A stretch of 64,000 nucleotides of DNA from Sandaracinus amylolyticus (lineage in GTDB: Bacteria; Myxococcota_A; Polyangia; Polyangiales; Sandaracinaceae): positions 7,998,001 to 8,062,000 of the forward strand of contig NZ_CP011125.1 in the NCBI RefSeq assembly GCF_000737325.1, read 5' to 3'. Shown here one piece after another: positions 43,898-53,943 of the stretch. Within the stretch, counting starts at the first letter, position 1; each line of letters starts with the position of its first letter. Position numbers and translations under genes: made by a program. Below the pieces are notes generated by a model. It worked only from the letters and a program-made list of their open reading frames with translations. It searched no databases and was not told where the DNA came from.

Positions 43898-44446
43898 ATG
43901 AAGCGCCTCGCCCTGCTGCTCCCGATCGCTGCGCTCTCGGGCTGCATGATGATCGACTCGATCTCACCCGAGGTGCGGCTGGGCGATCAGGTGCACGCGC
44001 TCAACGACGAGGTGCGCTGGGGGCGCGTCGATCTCGCGGCGCAGCGCGTCGCGCCGAGCCATCGCGCGGCGTTCGTCGCGAGCCATCGCGCGTGGGGATC
44101 CGAGGTGCACGTCGCGGACGCCGACGTGACGAACATGGACCTCGGGCTCGACGGCGGGCGCGCGGCTTCGTACGTGAATTACTCGTGGATCGACGAGCAA
44201 ACGATGGAGCTGCGCGCGACCACGGTGCGCCAGATCTGGCGCGGCGAGAGCGAAGGCTTCGTGCTGGTCTCGGAGGAGATCGTGAGCGGCGACGAGGCGC
44301 TCCTGCCCGGCGTTCCGCGCGTCGACGCGGCCGAGGGCGCGGTCAGCGACGAGGGCGCGATCACGTCGGGCGACGAGGAAGAAGCGAGCGAGCCCGTCGC
44401 GCAGGCGTCGCCGACGCGTGCGGTCGACGCGCAGGGCATGCGCTGA
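43898..44446 (+). CDS. Lipoprotein of unknown function
   Basis: This 182-aa protein has signal and lipobox ALSGCMM. The folded part (about 25-130) has SPEVRLGDQVHALNDEVRWG, AAQRVAPSHRAAFVASH and QIWRGESEGFVLVSEEI; the tail is acidic and Ala-rich. Similar short lipoproteins are common in myxobacteria, but I cannot name the family. Divergent from the LamG-like gene (53 bp); stop abuts that of 44447-44812. Confidence 0.75.
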   Translation: MKRLALLLPIAALSGCMMIDSISPEVRLGDQVHALNDEVRWGRVDLAAQRVAPSHRAAFVASHRAWGSEVHVADADVTNMDLGLDGGRAASYVNYSWIDEQTMELRATTVRQIWRGESEGFVLVSEEIVSGDEALLPGVPRVDAAEGAVSDEGAITSGDEEEASEPVAQASPTRAVDAQGMR

Positions 44447-44812
44447 TCACGGCTCGGGCGGCGGCGGAGGGCCGTCGGGATCCTTCGGCTCCTTGGTGAG
44501 CTCGAGCAGCGCGATCTTCCCGACCGCGACGAGGCTCACCGCGACCGACGCGGCCCACACGAAGTCGCGCGACCCCGAGAACGTCGCGACTCCGAGCAGC
44601 AGCACGACCGCGGCCTCGATCGTCACGAAGGGCAGCGCGTCGAGCATCCCACCGCGTGTGCCCACGCCGAACACGGCGATGATGCACACGAACGGGATCG
44701 AGAGATCGGGATCCGCCCCCCAGCCCGTGGCGCTCGCGAGGCACACGAGCGCGATGACGGCCAACATCGCGACGCGGATGACGCGGTTCCAGGGGAGCGG
44801 GCGCGCCGACAT
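44447..44812 (-). CDS. Integral membrane hypothetical protein
   Basis: This 121-aa protein has about four transmembrane helices (VAMLAVIALVCLASATG, FVCIIAVFGVG, TIEAAVVLLLGVATFSG, VAVSLVAVGKIALLEL) and a Pro-rich C-terminus (DPDGPPPPPEP). No family recognised. It is 32 bp downstream of trpS on the same strand, so the two may be co-transcribed. Confidence 0.7.
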   Translation of the reverse strand: MSARPLPWNRVIRVAMLAVIALVCLASATGWGADPDLSIPFVCIIAVFGVGTRGGMLDALPFVTIEAAVVLLLGVATFSGSRDFVWAASVAVSLVAVGKIALLELTKEPKDPDGPPPPPEP

Positions 44813-44844
44813 TCGCGCGCCAGCCTATCACCACTCGCGCGGGA

Positions 44845-45831
44845 TCACGCCGGACGATCGATGCCCACCGCGGCGCGCACGCGCGCGACGGTGCGACGCG
44901 CGATCGCGCGCGCGCGCTCCGCGCCTTCCTCGAGCGTGCGGTCGAGCGCGGCCTCGTCGGCGCGCAGCGCGTCGAAGCGCTCGCGGAAGGGCCCGAGCTC
45001 GCGCTCGAGCGCCTCGTAGAGATCCTGCTTCGCGTGGCCCCAGCCGTAGCCGCCCGCGCGCAGCTTCGACGCGAGCGTCTCGATCTCTTCGTTCGTCGCG
45101 ACGAGCTTGTAGAGCTGGAACACGGTCGCGCCCTCGGGATCCTTCGGCTCCTCGAGCGACTCGCTGCCCGTGACGAACTTCATCACGCCCTTGCGCAGCT
45201 CCTTCGCCGGCGCGAACACCGTGATGCCGTTGCCGCGGCTCTTGCTCATCTTGTGGCCGTCGAAGCCGGGCACGAGCGGCGCCTCGGTGATCAGCGCCTC
45301 GGGCACCACGACCGTGCCCTCGCCGTAGTGGTGGTTGAGCCGCTGCGCCATGTCGCGAGCGAGCTCGAGGTGCTGCTTCTGGTCCTGTCCGATCGGGACG
45401 ACCTGCGCGCCGTAGAGCAGGATGTCGGCGGCCATCAGCACCGGGTAATAGAAGACGCCGGCGTTGGGCACGTCGCCCTTCGCGACCGCGTCCTTGTAGG
45501 CGTGGCCGCGCTCGAGCTGGCCCGTCGCGACGACGCACGAGAGCACCCACGCGAGCTCGAACACCTCGGGCACCGACGACTGGCGGTAGACGATCGTGCT
45601 CTTCGGATCGAGCCCGCACGCGAGCCACGTCGCGGTGACGTCGTACACCGCCTGCTGCAGCGCCTTCGGATCACGCACCGTCGTGAGCGCGTGATAGTCG
45701 GCGATGAAGTACATGCCGTCGTACGACTCGGTCAGACGCAGCGCGGGGCGGATCGCGCCGAAGTAGTTGCCGATGTGCGGGACGTGCGTCGGCTTGATGC
45801 CGGTGAGCGAGATCTTGCGCTTCGAGTCCAT
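44845..45831 (-). CDS. trpS: Tryptophanyl-tRNA synthetase
   Basis: This 328-aa class I synthetase has the HIGH-type motif [10 protein letters not shown] (HIGN at 19-22) and the KMSKS motif [18 protein letters not shown]-type signatures are also present: [26 protein letters not shown] and [15 protein letters not shown]. Length matches bacterial TrpS. It charges tRNA-Trp. Start ATG 45831 is divergent from the VOC gene (68 bp). Confidence 0.97.
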   Translation of the reverse strand: MDSKRKISLTGIKPTHVPHIGNYFGAIRPALRLTESYDGMYFIADYHALTTVRDPKALQQAVYDVTATWLACGLDPKSTIVYRQSSVPEVFELAWVLSCVVATGQLERGHAYKDAVAKGDVPNAGVFYYPVLMAADILLYGAQVVPIGQDQKQHLELARDMAQRLNHHYGEGTVVVPEALITEAPLVPGFDGHKMSKSRGNGITVFAPAKELRKGVMKFVTGSESLEEPKDPEGATVFQLYKLVATNEEIETLASKLRAGGYGWGHAKQDLYEALERELGPFRERFDALRADEAALDRTLEEGAERARAIARRTVARVRAAVGIDRPA

Positions 45832-45899
45832 CGCGATTGGCGCGCACGATGGCGCGCGAGTTGGAGCGCGGCAACAGCCCCGCGTATACCTTCGCGGCC

Positions 45900-46388
<489 letters not shown>

Positions 46389-46439
46389 TTGCGTCCGCGG
46401 TCGGGCTCCATCGAGATCGCTTCCAGAACCGGAGAGAGC

Positions 46440-47576
46440 GTGAAACCAGGTTCTCGCCTCGCGTCCCTCGCGCTGTTCACGGTGACGCTCCTCGCGTGGT
46501 CGTCCGTCGCGCGCGCCGATCGCGTCGTGCTCTATCCAGTCGGGGGTCGCGCCGACGAGGATCGCCTCGAGGAGATCGAGGACCGGATGGGCGACGTGAT
46601 CCGCGCCCTCGGTCACGAGGTGATCACACCGCCCGGTGGGCTGCGCGACGGAACGCGCCCCTCGACCGCGGCGGAGCTCGGTGGGATCGCGACGGCGTCG
46701 GGCGCCACCTACGTGCTGGTCGCCGAGGTCGAGCCCCTGCGGGGACAGTACCGGCTGCATCTCGTCGTCGGGTACCAGCCCACGCAGCGCGTCGAAGAGC
46801 TCGTCGTGACCGTGCTCGCGAGCGAAGAAGAGGCGCGGCTGCGCGACGTGCTCGGCGCGATGCTGCGGCCCGAAGGGCTCGGCGAGGACGCGGTGCGCCT
46901 GACCGGCGGCATCGTGGACCCCGAGGCGGAAGCCGCGGAGCGACGTCGTCGCGAAGAAGAGGCGCGCGCCGCCGCGGAGGCCGAGGACGCCGAGCGACGC
47001 GCGCGCGAGGAAGAAGAAGCGCGGCGCGCCGAGGAGGAGCGGCAGCGCGCGGCGGACGAAGCGGCGCGCGCGGAAGAAGAGCGCGCAGCGCGCGAGCGCG
47101 AGGCGTGGGACGCGCGGCTCTACTACGGGCGCGACGGCGAGTGGCTCGTGATGGTCGGCGGTGGCGGCGGGTACCTCGCGGCGTTCGGCGGTGAGCGCGG
47201 CGGCGGCGGGGTCGGGACCATCCAGGCGCGACTCGGGCGCTTCTTCGCGGGCACCGACGGGCTCGAGCTGCGCGGCGGGCTCGACGCGGTGCTCGGCTCG
47301 GTCGGCGCGCTGAACATCGTGCTCGGCGCGAGCTGGCAATTCTCGCCGTTCGTCGAGCCGATCCGCATCGGTCCGCTGCTCGAGATCGGCGCGAGCTTCA
47401 CGTTCACGGGCGCGCAGGACGCGGGCTTCCTCGCGCGCGTGGGCGCGGTCGCGAGCTGGGCTCCGATGCGTCAGCTGCAGATCGAGGTGACGCTCCCCGA
47501 GCTGGGCGTGATCACGAACGGCCCGGGCGCGTTCGTGGTGGGCGCGTCGCTGCGCGTCGGGTACCGGTTCGACTGA
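46440..47576 (+). CDS. Exported coiled-coil protein with C-terminal beta region
   Basis: This 378-aa protein starts at GTG 46440 (GGAGAGAGC before it) with a signal peptide cleaved near SSVARA. Residues 25-150 form a globular domain; 155-240 are a charged coiled coil rich in EER/AAE repeats; 245-378 are Gly-rich beta strands ending RVGYRFD, typical of an outer-membrane barrel terminus. The layout suggests an envelope-spanning protein. Family unknown; the first domain resembles a TolB-like/PEGA sensor only loosely. Confidence 0.75.
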   Translation: MKPGSRLASLALFTVTLLAWSSVARADRVVLYPVGGRADEDRLEEIEDRMGDVIRALGHEVITPPGGLRDGTRPSTAAELGGIATASGATYVLVAEVEPLRGQYRLHLVVGYQPTQRVEELVVTVLASEEEARLRDVLGAMLRPEGLGEDAVRLTGGIVDPEAEAAERRRREEEARAAAEAEDAERRAREEEEARRAEEERQRAADEAARAEEERAAREREAWDARLYYGRDGEWLVMVGGGGGYLAAFGGERGGGGVGTIQARLGRFFAGTDGLELRGGLDAVLGSVGALNIVLGASWQFSPFVEPIRIGPLLEIGASFTFTGAQDAGFLARVGAVASWAPMRQLQIEVTLPELGVITNGPGAFVVGASLRVGYRFD

Positions 47577-47658
47577 CGCTCACAGCGAGCGCACGAACGC
47601 GATCAGCTCCGCGCGCGCGGGTTTGACATCCGCGCGCCGGCCGAGTCGACTGCCGGCG

Positions 47659-48087
47659 ATGACGTCGCGCACGCGCTGGCAGGCGATCCGGCGGAGAACG
47701 ATCGCGATCGCGGTGGTGACCGGCTTCGTGCTCTGCGTCGGGACGTGCCTCGATGCGCTCGAGTCGACGCCGGTCTCGGTGACGAACGCGGGCGCGGGTC
47801 CGCTCTGCGACGTCCGCCTGAGCATCCATGGCGGCGGGCTCGGAGCGTTCGAGCGCATCGCGCCCGGCGAGCGAGTCGAGGTCGACCTCACGACGAACGC
47901 CGGTGAGGGCGGCGTCGTCGAGGTCCACGCGCGCGACGGCGCGCAGCCGATCCCGAGCGTGCGCGCGTGTGTCGGCGTCTACTGGACCGACGAGCCGTCG
48001 GTCGATCTCGAGATCTCGGGCGAGCGCGTGGTGCAGCGCAGCCGCTTCGGTGACGTCGAGCTCCGACCGTGCGCGCCGGGCCAGTGA
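47659..48087 (+). CDS. Membrane-anchored small protein
   Basis: This 142-aa protein has a basic N-terminus, one transmembrane helix or uncleaved signal (IAIAVVTGFVLCVGTCL) and a beta-rich exported domain with STPVSVTNAGAGPLCDVRLS and GVYWTDEPSVDLEIS. Function unknown. Stop codon one base from that of the convergent TfoX-like gene. Confidence 0.65.
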   Translation: MTSRTRWQAIRRRTIAIAVVTGFVLCVGTCLDALESTPVSVTNAGAGPLCDVRLSIHGGGLGAFERIAPGERVEVDLTTNAGEGGVVEVHARDGAQPIPSVRACVGVYWTDEPSVDLEISGERVVQRSRFGDVELRPCAPGQ

Positions 48088-48088
48088 G

Positions 48089-48622
48089 CTAGCCCTTCTT
48101 CGCCGTCTTCTTCTTCGTCTTCGCGCGCACCGGCGCGGCCGCCGTCTTCGTGCCCGGCTTCTCGATGCGGTGCGCGCGCGTCGCGCCCTCGTGCAGCGTC
48201 GCGATCGCCGACTCGTCCTTCTTCTTCGTCTTCGTCGCGCGCAGCTTCGCGGGCGCGCGCTCGCCCATCGACGGCACCTCGTCGTCCGCGTGCAGCCGCA
48301 GCACCTGCTCGTAGGCGCGGCGCACCCACGGGCGCAGCTTCGTCATGTCGTCGTGCCACGCCTCGGGCACCAGCACCCAGCCGCGCATCGGGCTCTTGTG
48401 CGGCGCCCACGGCGCCGCCCCTTCGGTGCCCATCAGCGACGCGAACGACACCTCGTCGGGCAGCTTCACGCCGATGCGCAGCTCGCGCTTCCACGCGAGC
48501 GCGAAGATCGAGTCGCCCACGAAGAGCCCGAACGACCCGAACGCCTTGCGCACCGACACGTCCGCGAGCTCGCGCGTCGCATCCTCGAGCGTTGCCTTGA
48601 GATCCTCGAGCGTCGCTGCCAT
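48089..48622 (-). CDS. TfoX N-terminal-domain protein
   Basis: This 177-aa protein carries the TfoX/Sxy N-terminal domain: VRKAFGSFGLFVGDSIFALA, LRIGVKLPDEVSF, MRGWVLVPEAWHDDM and WVRRAYEQVL. The C-terminal 70 residues are Lys/Ala-rich (KTKKKTAKKG), a disordered nucleic-acid-binding-like tail. TfoX-N proteins are not necessarily competence regulators; the gene has no competence neighbours. The function is uncertain. Confidence 0.8.
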   Translation of the reverse strand: MAATLEDLKATLEDATRELADVSVRKAFGSFGLFVGDSIFALAWKRELRIGVKLPDEVSFASLMGTEGAAPWAPHKSPMRGWVLVPEAWHDDMTKLRPWVRRAYEQVLRLHADDEVPSMGERAPAKLRATKTKKKDESAIATLHEGATRAHRIEKPGTKTAAAPVRAKTKKKTAKKG

Positions 48623-48659
48623 GCGAGCGAGCCTATCGAGGCCACGCGCTGCATGCGAG

Positions 48660-50849
48660 TTACCGGGCGCGGCTCTCGCCCTCCATCGCGCGCTCGCTCG
48701 TCCCGAGGCTCGCGAGGAGCTCCTGCGCCATCGCGTACTCGAAGTAGCCGACCATCCCGGTCTCCATCGCCGCCCGGAACTGCTCGCGCGCCCCCGCGGT
48801 GTCGCCCTGCGCGAGCTTGCGCGTGCCCGCGTAGAAGTGCGCCTCGCAGCGCTGCCCGGGGTTCTGCGCCGCCTGCAGCAGCTGGTCGTACTCGATCGTG
48901 CCCGCCGCGAACGCCGCGAGCCGACCGTGCCACCCCGGCTCCTCCGACTCGCCGCTCAGCGTGCGCACCACGTCGTCCGAGAGCGGCTGCGACGCGCGCC
49001 CCGCGACCGCCTGCACCCAGAGCGCGTAGTACACGCGCCACTCGTGCTCGAGCGCGAGCCCAGTCGTCGCGCGACGGAAGACTTCCTCCGCGAGCTCCGG
49101 CGCCGGCTCGGTCACGACGAGGTGCGCGAGGATCTCGGTGTACGGCTCGCGCCAGCTCGGCGCCGTCTCGAGCGCCGCGCGGAACTCGTCGCTCGCGCGC
49201 TCGCCCTGCCCCACGCGCCGCTGCAGCACGCCGAGCCGCACGCGCGTGAGCGCCTGACGCTCCTCGTCGCCCTGCCCCGCGAGCGGCGTCATCAGCTCGA
49301 GCGCCTGCGCGTACGCGCGCTGCGCCTCGTCCGCGCGCCCGCTCGCGCGCAGCGCGTCGCCGAGGTGCTCGAGCAACATCGCGCGCTGCAGCATCGCCTC
49401 CGGGCCCTGCTGCGCGAGACGATCGAGCGCTTCCTGATAGAGCGCCACCGCGCCCGCGGGATCGCCGGTGCGCGCGCGCAGCGTCGCGAGCTCGAGCAGC
49501 GCCTCGCGCGTGCGCTGCGCCTCGAGGCTCCGCTCGAAGTGCCGCGCCGCCTCGTTCACCTGACCGGCCTGCAGCTCCGCGCGACCGAGGTGGTAGTGCA
49601 GCGCCGCGCGCGACACCGTCGCCTCCTCGGTCGGCCACCGCGTCTCGCGCTGCGCGAGGATCTCCTCGGCGTGCCGCCCGATCGCGCGGATGCGGCCGAT
49701 GTCGCTCTCGTCCGCCGAGAAGAGCCCGCCCTCGATCATCTGCGCGAGACGGCCGAGCGCCTCGTCGTAGACCTCGCGCTCCGTCGGCGCGAGACGGATC
49801 GCGTCCGCGTACCACGCCGTCGCGTCCGAGGGCTGACCGAGCTCCACGTGCAGCCGCGCGAGGCAGAGCGGGAACCGCGCGTCCTGCGGGTGCAGTCGAT
49901 GCCCCACGCGGCACAGCGCCAGCGACACGTCCGGCCGCGCGCGCTCGAACCCGCCCGCGAGCTCGCCGAGCGCCTCCGCTCCGTCCTCGTTCGCCTGGCC
50001 CGCCTCTTCGATCAGCCGCCGCAGCCGCCACTCGATCCCGCCGCGATCACCGAGCTCACCGACGCGGCGCGCCGCGCCCTCGAGATCGCCGACGCGCAGG
50101 TACACCGCCGCGACGTCGAGCGGGATCCGCTCCGCGAGCATCTGCGCCATGCGCAGCTCGGGCATCGTGATGCGCTCGCCCGGCTCGAAGCCCTCCTGCA
50201 GCGACTGACCGAGCACCACGTCGCGCATCTGCACGTAGAGATCGGCGAGCCGCGCGAGCACGTCGGGCGAAGGCGAGAGGCGCGCGTGCTCCTCCCACAC
50301 CGCGATGAGCTCGGGCGCGAGATCGAAGAAGTCCGGGCTCGGACGCGGCTCGCGCCCCCAGCGCGCCTCGCGCCCCCACTCCGCCACGCGCGCGTACTCC
50401 TGCGCGTGCGACGCGTCCGCGGGCTCGATGCGCGCGAGGATCAGCAGCGCCGCGAGCACGCGCGGCTCGTCACCGCGACGCGATCCGTGCTCCACGATCC
50501 AGCGCGCGACCGGCGCGATCAGCTCCGAGACCCGCTGGCCCTCCGCGAGATCGCGCGGCGCGAGCAGCGACGTCATCTCCGCGAAGTGCGAGACCATCGG
50601 GTCGTACTCGCCCTCGGTCACCAGCCCGTCGGTGCGCGTCGCGAGGTACTCGAGCAGCCGGAGCCGCGTCTCCTCGCGCCGCTCGTCGTCGTCCGCGAGC
50701 ACGAGATAGAGCCGACGCGCGTCCGCGTAGGTCTCGTCATCCACGCGTACGTCGAGCGCGGTCCGCGAGCCGGGCCCCGAGGGGCCACCACACGCGTGGA
50801 GGAGCGCGGTCACCGCGAGCGCGCATGCGATCGTGACTGTCTGCTTCAT
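48660..50849 (-). CDS. Large TPR lipoprotein
   Basis: This 729-aa protein has signal and lipobox (VTALLHACGG). It is almost entirely helical repeats: TPR-like units include LHYHLGRAELQAGQVNEAAR, LATLRARTGDPAGAVALYQE and LLEHLGDALRASGRADEAQR. TPR solenoids mediate protein assembly; the partner is unknown. Start ATG 50849. Its promoter region (50850-50936) is shared with the divergent CPBP gene. Confidence 0.85.
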   Translation of the reverse strand: MKQTVTIACALAVTALLHACGGPSGPGSRTALDVRVDDETYADARRLYLVLADDDERREETRLRLLEYLATRTDGLVTEGEYDPMVSHFAEMTSLLAPRDLAEGQRVSELIAPVARWIVEHGSRRGDEPRVLAALLILARIEPADASHAQEYARVAEWGREARWGREPRPSPDFFDLAPELIAVWEEHARLSPSPDVLARLADLYVQMRDVVLGQSLQEGFEPGERITMPELRMAQMLAERIPLDVAAVYLRVGDLEGAARRVGELGDRGGIEWRLRRLIEEAGQANEDGAEALGELAGGFERARPDVSLALCRVGHRLHPQDARFPLCLARLHVELGQPSDATAWYADAIRLAPTEREVYDEALGRLAQMIEGGLFSADESDIGRIRAIGRHAEEILAQRETRWPTEEATVSRAALHYHLGRAELQAGQVNEAARHFERSLEAQRTREALLELATLRARTGDPAGAVALYQEALDRLAQQGPEAMLQRAMLLEHLGDALRASGRADEAQRAYAQALELMTPLAGQGDEERQALTRVRLGVLQRRVGQGERASDEFRAALETAPSWREPYTEILAHLVVTEPAPELAEEVFRRATTGLALEHEWRVYYALWVQAVAGRASQPLSDDVVRTLSGESEEPGWHGRLAAFAAGTIEYDQLLQAAQNPGQRCEAHFYAGTRKLAQGDTAGAREQFRAAMETGMVGYFEYAMAQELLASLGTSERAMEGESRAR

Positions 50850-50936
50850 GCGGATCGCGGGCAGTCTATCCCGCGCGTCCGAGCAGGGCACTTCGATGCG
50901 CGGAGCGAGGTCGCGTGTCATGGAGTGGCTCTCGTC

Positions 50937-51806
50937 ATGCGGGCACCGCGCGGGCAGCTCTCGATCGCGCAGACCGTCGCGCTCCTGTTGCTCGGCATCG
51001 GGCTCCTCTACGGAGGCGTCGTGGTCGGGGCAGCGATCCGCGCCGCGGTGCACGGCGTCTCGCTCGACGAGGGCGTCGCGCAGGTCACGAGCGAGCCCTT
51101 CGGTCCCGGGCTCGCGCAGCTGATCGCGCTCGGCACCGTGATCCTGATCGGCGTGCGCGTCGCGTACGGCGATCGATCGCTGCGCGAGGCGCTGCGCATC
51201 GTGCCGGTGCGCGCGCCCGTCGCGCTGCTCGCGATGATCGCGGGTCTCTCGCTGCACTTCCCTCTCGTGGAGCTGATGACGGTCCTCTCGGACATGGTCC
51301 CGGGGCTGGCGCTCGACGAGGAGGCGGTGCGGCGCGTCGAGGAGATGACGCGGATCGACGGCCCGCTGCGCGCGATCACCGTGCCGTTCACCGTGATCGT
51401 GGTCGCCGCGGGCACCGAGGAGCTGCTCTTCCGCGGGCTGCTGCTGCCCGCGCTCACGCCGCGGCTCGGGCGCATCGGCGCGCTCGTGCTCACGTCGGTG
51501 CTGTTCGGCGTGTTCCACGTCGAGCCGTTCGCCGCGACGTACGCGATGATCGCGGGCCTCGTGCTCGGCGCGATCGCGCTGCGCACCGGATCGGTGCTCC
51601 CCTGCATCGCGTTCCACGGTGCGTTCAACGCGCTCCCGATCCTCCTGCCCGAGGAGGTGCTCGCGGTGCCCGGCTTCAACGTCGCGGAGAGCGAGGCGCA
51701 CCTGCCGCCGGCGCTCCTCGTCGCGACGACCCTCGCTGGCGTGATCGCGCTCGTGCTGCTCTGGCGCATCACGAGCGCAGACGAGCCCACACCGCCCCCG
51801 GGCTGA
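50937..51806 (+). CDS. CPBP-family intramembrane metalloprotease
   Basis: This 289-aa membrane protein has about eight helices and complete CPBP motifs: AAGTEELLFRGLLLPAL (EExxxR), LFGVFHVEPFA (FxxxH) and IAFHGAFNALPIL (HxxxN). This copy keeps all motif residues, unlike 22223-22897. It is a Rce1-like, zinc-dependent intramembrane protease by family. An imperfect GTCCCC/GGGGAC pair follows the stop. Confidence 0.9.
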   Translation: MRAPRGQLSIAQTVALLLLGIGLLYGGVVVGAAIRAAVHGVSLDEGVAQVTSEPFGPGLAQLIALGTVILIGVRVAYGDRSLREALRIVPVRAPVALLAMIAGLSLHFPLVELMTVLSDMVPGLALDEEAVRRVEEMTRIDGPLRAITVPFTVIVVAAGTEELLFRGLLLPALTPRLGRIGALVLTSVLFGVFHVEPFAATYAMIAGLVLGAIALRTGSVLPCIAFHGAFNALPILLPEEVLAVPGFNVAESEAHLPPALLVATTLAGVIALVLLWRITSADEPTPPPG

Positions 51807-51968
51807 ACCGTCCCCAGCGCCGCGCGAGTGCGCCCACCACGGGGACTCACGACCTCAGCGCGGATGTGCGACACGCACGGATGCGCCCGCGCGACGTCGA
51901 CCGCGGAGATCGCGACTTCTCTGCGGCCGTTCGGGTGAATCCCTCGCGCTTTCGCTGACGTGCGAGCG

Positions 51969-53024
51969 ATGGCGCGTCGATTGCTGAATTGTTTCAGGCC
52001 GATGCGCTGCCCTGCCGTTCCGCTCGCCGCCGCCCTGATGCTCGCCGCCTGTGAGAACGGCGATCCGAGCGAGCAGCCCGACGCAGGACGCACGCGCGCC
52101 GACGCCGCCGCGCCCGACGTGTGCGAGGCGCGCTACGCGGTCACGCGGAGGCAGCCCGAGATCGTGCTGGTGCTCGACCGCGGCTGCGCGATGCGCGCGC
52201 GCTTCGACGGGAGCGAGGCGAGCGGACCGAGCGATCCCGAGGGCCGCTGGGGCGCGACCATCGCGCAGATCGAAGCGCGCCTCGCGCGTGGCGGCGCGTC
52301 GTGGGGCCTCGTGCTCGCGCCCGACGATCCGACCTCGTGCGACGCGCCGGTGCTGCGGGTCGCGCCGGGCCCGGGCGCGCGCGACATGATCGCGAGCGAG
52401 CTCGATCGCGACGGCACCGTCGATCCCTTCGCGGTGTGCACCAGCGGCGCCGCGGAGCTGCCGCTCGAGGGCGCGCTCGCGACGCTGGTCGACGCCGACC
52501 CGTTCACGACCGAGCGCCCGCTCGTGCTGGTGATCGCGGCGGGCGCGCCGAGCTGCGGCGCGACCGGCGAGACGCTCGCGGCCCAGGTCGGGTCGCTCAC
52601 CGAGCTCGGCATCGAGGTCGCGGTGATCGCGCTCTCGTCCGATCCGACGCTCCAGGCGATCAGCACGCAGTACGTCGAGGCCACGAGCGCGAGCGCGCTC
52701 GAGGACGCGTTCGCCGAGATCGTCGACGCGCGCGGCGACTGCGTGCTCGAGCTGATCGGCGAGGGCGCGCCCGACCCCGAGCGGCTGCGCGTGTGGATCG
52801 ACGACGAGGAGCTCGCCGCCGATCCCGACGAGGGCTTCTCGTACGACGCGGGCAGCGGCGCGATCGCGCTCAACGGCGCGGCCTGCGAGCAGCTTCGCGC
52901 AGGAGAGATCACCCGGGTGCGCGCGGCCGTCGGCTGCGACGCGCCTTCCTGCGTCGCGCGCGACGAAGCGTGCGACGGCCTCGACGACGACTGTGACGAC
53001 ACCGTCGACGAGAATTGCCTCTGA
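51969..53024 (+). CDS. vWA-like lipoprotein with MopE-type C-terminal motif
   Basis: This 351-aa protein has a lipoprotein signal (AALMLAACEN). A vWA-like fold follows with IVLVLDRGCAM in place of the DxSxS metal site, so the MIDAS is degenerate, then LVLVIAAGAPSCGATGE and GIEVAVIALSSD. The C-terminus carries EACDGLDDDCDDTVDENC, the Asp-rich metal-binding repeat of MopE-like myxobacterial proteins. Alternative ATG 52002 is also possible. It is first in an operon with 53035-53943 and the M23 peptidase. Confidence 0.8.
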   Translation: MARRLLNCFRPMRCPAVPLAAALMLAACENGDPSEQPDAGRTRADAAAPDVCEARYAVTRRQPEIVLVLDRGCAMRARFDGSEASGPSDPEGRWGATIAQIEARLARGGASWGLVLAPDDPTSCDAPVLRVAPGPGARDMIASELDRDGTVDPFAVCTSGAAELPLEGALATLVDADPFTTERPLVLVIAAGAPSCGATGETLAAQVGSLTELGIEVAVIALSSDPTLQAISTQYVEATSASALEDAFAEIVDARGDCVLELIGEGAPDPERLRVWIDDEELAADPDEGFSYDAGSGAIALNGAACEQLRAGEITRVRAAVGCDAPSCVARDEACDGLDDDCDDTVDENCL

Positions 53025-53034
53025 GGGACGACAG

Positions 53035-53943
53035 ATGAGGATCCGACGTTCATGGATGCTCCCGCTCGCGCTCGTCGCGAGCGCTTGCGGCGGCGATGGC
53101 GACGGCGGCACGCCGGCGCCCACACCCTCCGCCGATGCCGAGCTCGACGCGTACTGCGCGGTCGCCCAACGCGGCGATCTCGCGACGTGGGTCGGCGACG
53201 TGCTCACGCTCTGCGCGAGCAGCGGCGAGGACGAGGTCGCGTGCAGCAGCGGCCTCTCCGCGGCGACCGGCGCGGTCACTCAGATCGACCTCGAGCTGGC
53301 GCCGCTGCGCGTGCTCCCGGCGAGCGGCGGGCGCCTGGTCGCGCTGCTCGCGGACGAGCGCCTCGTCGTGCTCGGCCCCGATCGCGCGATCGAGCGCGAG
53401 CTCGCGGCGTGGGCGTCGGACCCGTGGGTCAGCGACGACGGCGATCACGTGATGTGGGTCGGCCTGCCCGACGGCGTCGACGCGTGGGACTTCGGCGTGC
53501 CCACCGTCCTCGCGACACAGTCGCTCGACGCGAGCGCGCGCACCGTGCTCGTCGACGACGAGACCGCGTCCACGCCGCGCCCGATCCCGGGCTCGCGCGA
53601 CGTGCTCTTCGTCTCGACCTCGACCGGCCTCGCGAGCTTCTGGCGCGTCACGCCGGGCTCGCAGCCGGTGCAGCTCACGAACGTCGGGCGCGACGAGGTC
53701 GGGCCCGGCTTCGTCCCGGTCGCCGATCGCCAGCTCGCGTGGAGCGAGGGCGCGCTCTTCTACGGCGTCGACGAGGAGGACGGCAGCACGCGCATCTGGC
53801 GCTTCGACCCCGCGACGCGCGATGCGACCGAGGTCGGCCCCGGCGCATGGCCGCGCACCGCGAGCGACGGCTCCGTGCTCGCGCTCCAGCCGAGCGGCGG
53901 CGCTGCCTGCGCCGCTCGTTACCCGGCGGGAGGTACGCCGTGA
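53035..53943 (+). CDS. TolB/WD40-like propeller lipoprotein
   Basis: This 302-aa protein has signal and lipobox (LALVASACGG). The propeller repeats are short: GGRLVALLADERLVVLG, VSDDGDHVMWVGLP, GSRDVLFVSTSTGLASFW and WSEGALFYGVDEEDG. It follows the vWA-like gene by 10 bp, and its TGA overlaps the GTG start of the M23 peptidase (GTGA), so the three genes form an operon. Ligand unknown. Confidence 0.8.
   Translation: MRIRRSWMLPLALVASACGGDGDGGTPAPTPSADAELDAYCAVAQRGDLATWVGDVLTLCASSGEDEVACSSGLSAATGAVTQIDLELAPLRVLPASGGRLVALLADERLVVLGPDRAIERELAAWASDPWVSDDGDHVMWVGLPDGVDAWDFGVPTVLATQSLDASARTVLVDDETASTPRPIPGSRDVLFVSTSTGLASFWRVTPGSQPVQLTNVGRDEVGPGFVPVADRQLAWSEGALFYGVDEEDGSTRIWRFDPATRDATEVGPGAWPRTASDGSVLALQPSGGAACAARYPAGGTP

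Noticed and set aside
47580-47891. Minus-strand ORF of 103 aa
   Set aside because: It is antisense to the start of the membrane-anchored protein at 47659 and has no motif.
48345-51806. 1153-aa plus-strand ORF spanning the TPR gene and the CPBP gene
   Set aside because: Its last 289 residues are the real CPBP protein; the rest is antisense to the TPR lipoprotein.
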